NCBI RefSeq assembly: GCF_963675165.1
Contig: NC_087392.1
Coordinates: 3,989,442-4,053,441 of the forward strand
Reading direction: 5' to 3'
DNA length: 64,000 nt
Origin: Halichondria panicea
Lineage: Eukaryota; Porifera; Demospongiae; Suberitida; Halichondriidae
Below, piece after piece: positions 33,014 through 64,000 of this stretch (its first letter is position 1; each line of letters begins with the position of its first letter). The notes under the pieces are model-generated. The model was not told the origin of the DNA and searched no databases. It was given only the letters and a program-made list of their open reading frames with translations. The translations under genes were made by a program, and so were the position numbers.

Positions 33014-35275
33014 CTATAGTTCCTCTACAGTCTCGTTGTCTTCTTCATCCTCAGATGAAGGTTCTTTGTTCTTCACTTCTGCTCCAGGAATCTTGTTAGA
33101 AAACTTCTTTAGCTTTGCCACAAAGAACCCGTCCATGTTGTGAGTGTGAGAGTAAATTCTCCTCGTTAGTGAAAGAGAGGGGTGAAAACGTTTTTCTCTA
33201 TAGCGACAAAACCCCTCAGCTCCTAACTCTAGTCCGGTGGGAACTAGCTTGACGTGCCGTCTCTTGAGAGCGTAATCCACGACCCATTCGTTCTCCTCAA
33301 CCAGTACCGAGCACGTTGAGTAGACCAAATAACCTCCGCTTGATGAATTAGCATCAAGACAATCCAGAGCCGTAAGAATGAGCTGTTTTTGGAGGTGAGA
33401 GCTCTTCAAAATGTCTCTTTCTGTCTTGCTCGTCTTTACCGAAGGATCTTTCGATATGACACCAGTTCCACTGCAAGGTGCGTCCAATAAAATCCGATCA
33501 AAGCCGGTCATGACTTGAGTAAACATTCGGCCATCGTAATTGCACACAATCGTATTGCTAACTCCGAGTCTGTGACTATTCGCAACAAGTGATTTGGTCC
33601 GATCTTTGTTGGAATCGTTTGCTATAATAAGCCCGGTGTTCTTCATGAGCTGAGCAATATAGGTAGTCTTTCCACCAGGAGAGGCACACATGTCCAGGAT
33701 TCTCTCATTTTCTTGAGGAGCCAAAGCGATAACCGGAAGCATTGAAGAGGCTCCCTGCAACATGTAATGACCAGCCAAATACTCAGGAGTGGCACCAATC
33801 GGGACTGAGCTATCATAGACTACTAAACCAACTTTTGACCATTTTCCAATTGGATCCAGATTTACCCCTCGAGATATCAAAGCCTGGGCAAGATCTCTTC
33901 TTCGTGTTTTGAGGGTATTTGTTCGAATGGTCACGGGTCGCTGTGTTTCACAAGCTTCCAAGAATTCCAAAAGCTCAGATACTTTGAACAAATCCATAAA
34001 CGTCTCGATTAGAAACTCGCTGTAGCCATAGTAGGTCATTAGATCTGCACGAAGCAAGGCTAGATACTCCGTTCGAGATTTTCCCTCTTGCCGAAGCTTC
34101 TTGAAGTTGCACAGGACGTGAACAACCTCTTTTATCCGCTGATTGACATTCTGCAAATCTTGTGGCTCATTTGCAATCTCTTCTAAAGTAGGCAGTTCGA
34201 AGACATCAGAATCTGCTATGTTTTCGGTCAACTCTGCTTTTGCAAGAAGTTTGTCAGCCTTCTTTTTGCGATCAAGTTTTTTTGATTTTTTCTCCATTGT
34301 AGTCATCTCCTCATCTTTGTCTGAGTCATCAGAGTCATTGTCCGTACCATCGAAATTATCATCCATTACTTCATCTTCTGAGCTGTCAGTATCTTGTAGG
34401 TTGCCCAGGGTTACCTCTCCGTCTTCTGTGCAACAATAGGAAGAGTGATAAATTCAGCATAATGACCGAAAAAGTAGTTTTTACGATAAATGGGGGGTTG
34501 TGTACAAACTGGACAGAAATAATGGTTGCTAGACAAGGATAGTCAGAGCACCATACCACTAGTGGCGTACCATTGTCCATCATCTCGTCTTCTGAGCTTT
34601 CCACACCTTGTAGGTTGCCAAGGGTTACTTCTCCGTCATCACTGCCTGTGTAATAACAAACAGCATTGATCAATTGATTTTACTTTTCATTACAGAACAA
34701 AATGACCACATTAGCAATAATTATCTGGGATCAAAGTTCGTGACACCGAATGACTCATAACATAATTATTGCAAACAGGATAAAGAGGATTACAAACTAA
34801 GCACAGAAACAATATATTTCTACTTTATATCCCTATGACCGGCCGTACCTTCATCATCACTGTTTCCATCGCTTCCTCCACTCAGTAAGTCCTGCTTGAA
34901 CGAGACATGGCTCTTCTTGCTTGGTGTTGACGTTGGCTTTATACTCGGTTTCAGCCACTTTTGATTATCATCGCTGTAACCTACCGGTACCAGCCGATCA
35001 GCACCCTCAACCAATATTGGAGCTTCCTCGTCCAAAGATTTGACAGCTTTTCGTCTCTCCTGCTTTTTTCGAGCGATTTCTTCACGAGCAGTCTTAGCAG
35101 CAGCGATGAGTTTAGATCTCCTGCGAGCTCTTTGCTTGATTCTTCCTCCAACTTGGCCTTGTTTGACGCCAAGAGCATCTTCAGCGCTAGGAATAGCAGG
35201 TGCAGCTTGCTTCCTGGCCTTTCTGCCAGGCCCTCGCCTGTCCTTTAGCTCTTTTCTCTCCTTAGTTCGGCCCAT
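33014..35275 (-). CDS. NOP2: rRNA cytosine-C5 methyltransferase NOP2/NSUN1, 637 residues, 3 exons
   Basis: Exons 35275-34849, 34645-34571 and 34425-33014 join to 1,914 nt. The N-terminus is basic (RKARKQAAPA...KQRARRRSKL), fitting a nucleolar protein, followed by an acidic region. The methyltransferase core (about residues 320-600) has TIRTNTLKTRRRDL, the SAM-binding DMCASPGGKTT (about residue 410), the cysteine motif DAPCSGTG (about 477) and YSTCSV, ending with YSHTHNMDGFFVAKLKK. The family methylates C5 of a cytosine in large-subunit rRNA and is needed for ribosome assembly. Length is close to yeast Nop2 and shorter than human. Exons 2 and 3 begin with a duplicated acidic segment. Confidence 0.95.
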
Positions 35276-35383
35276 ACTGTACTACAGCTAGATATCTTCT
35301 TTGATGCGCCACGTGGATATGGCCACATGGGTGGAAGGGATCACGTGATGTTTCTTATGGCCTTTGACCTTTATAACCACATT

Positions 35384-35680
35384 TACCGTACTTATTCGAT
35401 TTAAAGCGACACTTTTAAATAATTACGAAGCCAGAGGTCGTTTCTTTTGGAGGTTGAATTGGAGGTTAATTGTACTGTCCTCGATTATAGGCCGCTTAAA
35501 TTACATTGTTTCTTGCGGCTTGGAATCGAGGATGTGGTTTGACCTCTATTTAGGACGCGACATAAAAAAATAATTGTGAACGCTGCAGTCGCTATTATTT
35601 TTTTAAAGGTCAGAAAATTGGAAAAGATCGAGGGTGTCGCATATTTGGAGGGTCGCTTTAAATCGAATAAGTACGGTATA
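35384..35680. mobile_element. MITE between NOP2 and the 138-residue ORF
   Basis: Termini CCGTACTTATTCGATTTAAA and its inverse TTTAAATCGAATAAGTACGG are perfect over about 25 bp, extending into GCGAC, flanked by TA on both sides. Length is about 295 bp. The TA target suggests the Tc1/mariner-pogo group. It occupies most of the shared upstream region of the two divergent genes. Confidence 0.88.
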
Positions 35681-35767
35681 CTCGATCTCAGCACAGCATA
35701 GCTAGCAAGTCAAGTGGGAAATTTCGAACCTCTTCAATCAATATAATTATTATTCAGGCGGTTTTTG

Positions 35768-36181
35768 ATGGATATGGAGTATAATCAACTGATCCAGTAT
35801 GATCAGAATCTGGCAGCATGCTATGAGACAGAGTACCTACTCAGTATGAAAGTGGAGGATCAGGATTTCTATGACTACCCCGATATATCCGAAGTGTCAA
35901 CAAGGTATGCACTACCCAAACCTAACACCTCTGAAGCCCCAATCATGTGTGGTAATGATGACATGGAGATAGACACTACAATATCTTATTCACAAGCACA
36001 AGTGCAGCAAAATCAATCGAGATGCAGTACTTCCAGTAGTGATATCAATGTAAACAACGGTGTTTGTATTCAAAGCACTGCAGTCGGGGAACATTCAAAA
36101 AATGCGATGGTTTGTATAGACGAGGAACATTCTGATGGACCAAATAGAAAGAAAAAATGCTTAAGACAATCAGAATCATAA
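35768..36181 (+). CDS. Unknown acidic 137-138-residue protein
   Basis: A single open frame from ATG 35,768. It is rich in D, E, S and Q, with tyrosines in the first half and a basic patch near the end (NRKKKCLRQ) that could be a nuclear signal. I do not recognise a family. It has no membrane segment or signal peptide. It is divergent from NOP2, with 492 bp between the start codons. Codon composition and the absence of simple repeats make it more credible than a chance ORF, but it could also be the last exon of a longer gene. Confidence 0.45.
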   Translation: MDMEYNQLIQYDQNLAACYETEYLLSMKVEDQDFYDYPDISEVSTRYALPKPNTSEAPIMCGNDDMEIDTTISYSQAQVQQNQSRCSTSSSDINVNNGVCIQSTAVGEHSKNAMVCIDEEHSDGPNRKKKCLRQSES

Positions 36182-36317
36182 CTATACAGTATAATACAGT
36201 GCGTCTGTTTTTACCATTGCAATTCCATGTAACATACGGATACCATACAACATAATGATGTTTGTCAACAAAGAGATTGTGCTGAATGAAAGCTTTGTGT
36301 ACAATAGCCAACGGTAT

Positions 36318-38854
36318 TTAAATTGCAGTTCCTCGTTCCAAGTTCTGCTTTATCTCAGTAGTGTACTTGTCATAGAACCGGGACACTTTCTTGTTGAACC
36401 TCATGTTCTTGTCGTTAATGTAGTCCACATCCGCATCCGCAGCGTTGGCTCTCTTTCTCCTGTACTTTCCCCTCTTATCAATCCTGCAGAATCATTACTA
36501 TAGTTGTAGGCATAAAACACATACGTGAGCGCACAATTACATGTCATAAACTAGAGGCTAATAGCAAAACCTCTAATTGATGGAACTTATGTTGTCAAGG
36601 GGTGTTAATTTCTATGCACTTTTAGGACTTGGTTGAGTGTCCTGATATTAAAATTAATTGTGTCCTTATTTCAGGGAGCTCACATTTAGAGCCCTGGGGG
36701 ATTCCACTGTAACTGTAAGCCATGGCTATCACTAAGCAACTTTACACTGGGATGAGCCTAGGGAGCTATTATTACAAGTGCTAGTGATAAGCCAAAGGGG
36801 CTATTATTAAAAGCAAGAGTCCATAATAAAAGAGAGAGAGAGTATTGAACGAAGCCTTGCCTTGTTCGAATGACTTCCTGCGTGAAACGCGTGATCAATT
36901 AATCAAAATTTGGCAATAAAATCACTGCTGCCTCGAGGCAAGTGGCAGCTCTAGGTCGGATTGGTCAGTTACCGAACAGGAAGTAACGTTACTTTCCGAA
37001 TACATCTGATGCAGGTAATGCTTCGTTAGATACTCTCTCTCTTTTATCATACACTCTTGTTAAAAGTTAAATATCGTAACAAATACGTTCAGTGTTATGA
37101 CAACAACTGCTTGCACACTTTCGAACTTCTTACAATAATTAACACTCACTGCTTATCCAGATCAGCGACCATCCTGTCCATGCCAGCCTCTGATGCACCC
37201 CCGTCCCCACCATGCAGCAGTGTGTTCACTGTGGGGTAGAAGTCGGCCCCCATCTTGGCTTTCTGTTTCTCATAGTCGGACATGTTTGGCTCTATCTCCT
37301 TCACTACTCTCTCGTACTGACGATGTTGCAGCTGTGCAAAGTCTGGGTGTTTGTGTGCGTGTGTGTGTGTAGAGAGAGAGAGAGAGGGGGGGGGGGAAGC
37401 ATGTATTATTTAACACTAAATAGTAGCAAATTCTGAATGTGTACTAATTTTAATTACCCCTACAATACAATTACAAGCCAGCGGTATTTACAACTGCAGG
37501 AGTTAATCTTTTTGTTCCACATATACACAATAATTATTGTTTTATCGAGTATTTTAGGTCATGAAATTGAACATTTCCTGCGCTCAAGCTATTGGCCTTC
37601 AAAATAAGTCCTCATTTTAACACGTCATAGCTATTACTTTTTGGGAATTTGGATTAAGAACAAAACGATCTAAGCACATCATTGGACACTAGGATTATAT
37701 AATAGTACGCTTAATAAATTTATTCCCACCTGAAAATCCAGGATCAGGGTTTTTCTTTCGTCTCAATTTCTTCTCTTTTCTCTCAAGGTCAGCAGCGGAC
37801 ACATCCAACAACTTGACCCTGTCATAGTCCTCACCAGCCAACTCAGCTTCCTGGAAGGGAGGGGGGCACAGTAGAGCAATGTATTCATGCTTTAGTTAAG
37901 TATCCTTAAGAATAGAGCTACCGTCTTTTTTCTATTAAATTACAGCACCACCCAGTGGTGCAAAAAAACAACAATAATAGTTAGGCACTTATACTAGAGT
38001 AGCGTTGAGCAATAGAACGTAGAGTACTGGTAGCTGTTTCTGTGGCGCTGTAATTAGAAAAAAGACGGTAATACACATTGTAAACCGCTTTGTATATCAG
38101 GCACACAAATCGATAGTTGGAAATTCAGAATGTTATTAAATACAGTCAAGCAACAGATTAGTCAGTGTTACCTATACACAAAAGCTCATGAGTGCATTCT
38201 CACCTTCTTTGCTTCCTCCTCTGCGAGCTCCCACTCCACTTTTTTCTTGCGAGTCTCCCAGTTGGCCGGCAACTTGTTTCTCTTGTCCTCTTCTACTACC
38301 TCCACATGGTTCAACTTACGAGCCTCATTCTGAAGATACAAATTGCGAGGATTTTGTAACAATGAAAGAATAGTTTAATTGCAAGGAATTAAAAATTGAT
38401 ACAATGTACAGCTATAACTCAGGAGTACATAAACTCCTTAGGTACATGTACATGTAATCTATGGCTATACTACATTCTAATCGTTATTTTCAACTAGTAC
38501 ATGCCCTAGGCATACCCACCGTACATAGCACATGGCAGGCCAAAATATGCTTCGCACATAACACATGTATGTACGTACACACGGCAAATGTACAACGTAA
38601 GGTAGGCATAGACACCTTACCCTTCTTAAATGGAGTTCTCTCAGTCTCTTCATCCTTTCTTCTTTCTTTGCTTTCAGACCAGACTGTGAGCTTGGGCCTG
38701 GGGTAGGATCGGTGACAGAGCTGGGACCGGGAGGTGAGGACTTGGGGTGAGATTCAGGGGAATCAGACTCGTCACTAGAGGTTTCTGGTGACTCATCTTT
38801 CTCTGGGACCGCTTCAGACTCAACAGATGTAGACTGTTGCTCCTCTGAAGACAT
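36318..38854 (-). CDS. SYF2: Pre-mRNA splicing factor SYF2, 279 residues, 5 exons
   Basis: Exons 38854-38621, 38329-38204, 37850-37730, 37342-37150 and 36483-36318 join to 840 nt with all phases correct. The C-terminus [11 protein letters not shown]...[19 protein letters not shown] is diagnostic of SYF2, a NineTeen-complex-associated spliceosome protein needed for pre-mRNA splicing. The N-terminus is Ser/Glu/Pro-rich low-complexity sequence (residues 1-60), followed by the coiled, basic core ([20 protein letters not shown]). Introns 2 and 4 each hold a MITE. The gene is head-to-head with CEP162. Confidence 0.95.
36814..37059. mobile_element. TIR element in SYF2 intron 4
   Basis: Ends CAAGAGTCCATAATAAAAGA and the inverse of ACAAGAGTGTATGATAAAAG frame about 246 bp. 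Both continue with a (GA)n tract and AACGAAGC. TTAAAAG directly repeats on both sides (7 bp). The superfamily was not decided. Confidence 0.75.
37921..38068. mobile_element. 148-bp MITE in SYF2 intron 2
   Basis: CCGTCTTTTTTCTA...AATTACAGC at the left is inverted at the right (GCTGTAATTAGAAAAAAGAC then GG), with TA on both sides. The small size, TA target and TIRs suggest a Tc1/mariner-type MITE. Confidence 0.85.
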
Positions 38855-39087
38855 TGTAGGAGAGAAAATACACACACACGGTCCAGATGAGTGGTTACTG
38901 GACTGTATAAAGCTACAAAGGTCATGTGCAGTGCAGTGGGTACGGGTCGTGTGGAAGGAAGTTCTGTTGCTAACAAAATGGAGGCTGCAATGAAGTGCTA
39001 ACAACCTCTCTGCTCGCTGAATACAGCTCCATCAGCAGATGTTTAATCATATCTGGACGACGGGACACTTGTGCCTTGCAAGATAAG
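38855..39087. promoter_or_regulatory. Divergent promoter region SYF2/CEP162
   Basis: Only 233 bp separate the SYF2 start codon (38,854, minus) from the CEP162 start codon (39,088, plus), so the two genes must share one bidirectional promoter or have abutting ones. No TATA box was evident. Confidence 0.6.

Positions 39088-64000
<24,913 letters not shown>

Overview
The window is eukaryotic nuclear DNA from an animal. It has split genes with GT-AG introns, an intron-containing tRNA-Tyr, metazoan orthologues (CHORDC1, NOP2, SYF2, CEP162, TRAF-like, alpha-kinase) and many short inverted-repeat transposons and microsatellites. Compact genes, short introns and an expanded kinase/coiled-coil/Kelch family suggest an early-branching animal, most likely a sponge. 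The species cannot be proved from the sequence alone.

Layout. 1-15.5 kb: four copies of an intronless kinase-coiled coil-Kelch gene on the minus strand. One is complete (12,829-15,060), one runs off the left edge, and two are pseudogenes. They are interleaved with decayed plus-strand exons resembling the SNF2 helicase SMARCAD1, and with a Ty3/gypsy element that itself carries a nested inverted-repeat element holding a RecQ-helicase fragment. 15.5-23.3 kb: repeat-rich, with a Tigger-like MITE, a long hairpin, a decayed kinase-like gene and a truncated LINE. 23.5-39 kb: a dense block of ordinary genes: CHORDC1 (+, 11 exons), an alpha-kinase whose coding exon is split by a transposon (+), a metallophosphoesterase (-), NOP2 (-), an unknown 138-residue ORF (+) and SYF2 (-).

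39.1 kb to the right edge: CEP162 (+), divergent from SYF2 across 233 bp. Thirteen exons keep phase perfectly. One 16-kb CEP162 intron holds, on the opposite strand, an intronless TRAF-like gene and four copies of a small four-pass membrane protein gene. Two of the tandem units are near-identical 1,587-bp repeats. A tRNA-Tyr sits antisense in another CEP162 intron.

Exon models were built by hand from splice sites and phase. CHORDC1 (1,017 nt), NOP2 (1,914 nt), SYF2 (840 nt) and membrane gene D (543 nt) each close as complete open frames, which is strong internal support. Orthology calls rest on recalled family motifs; no database search was run.
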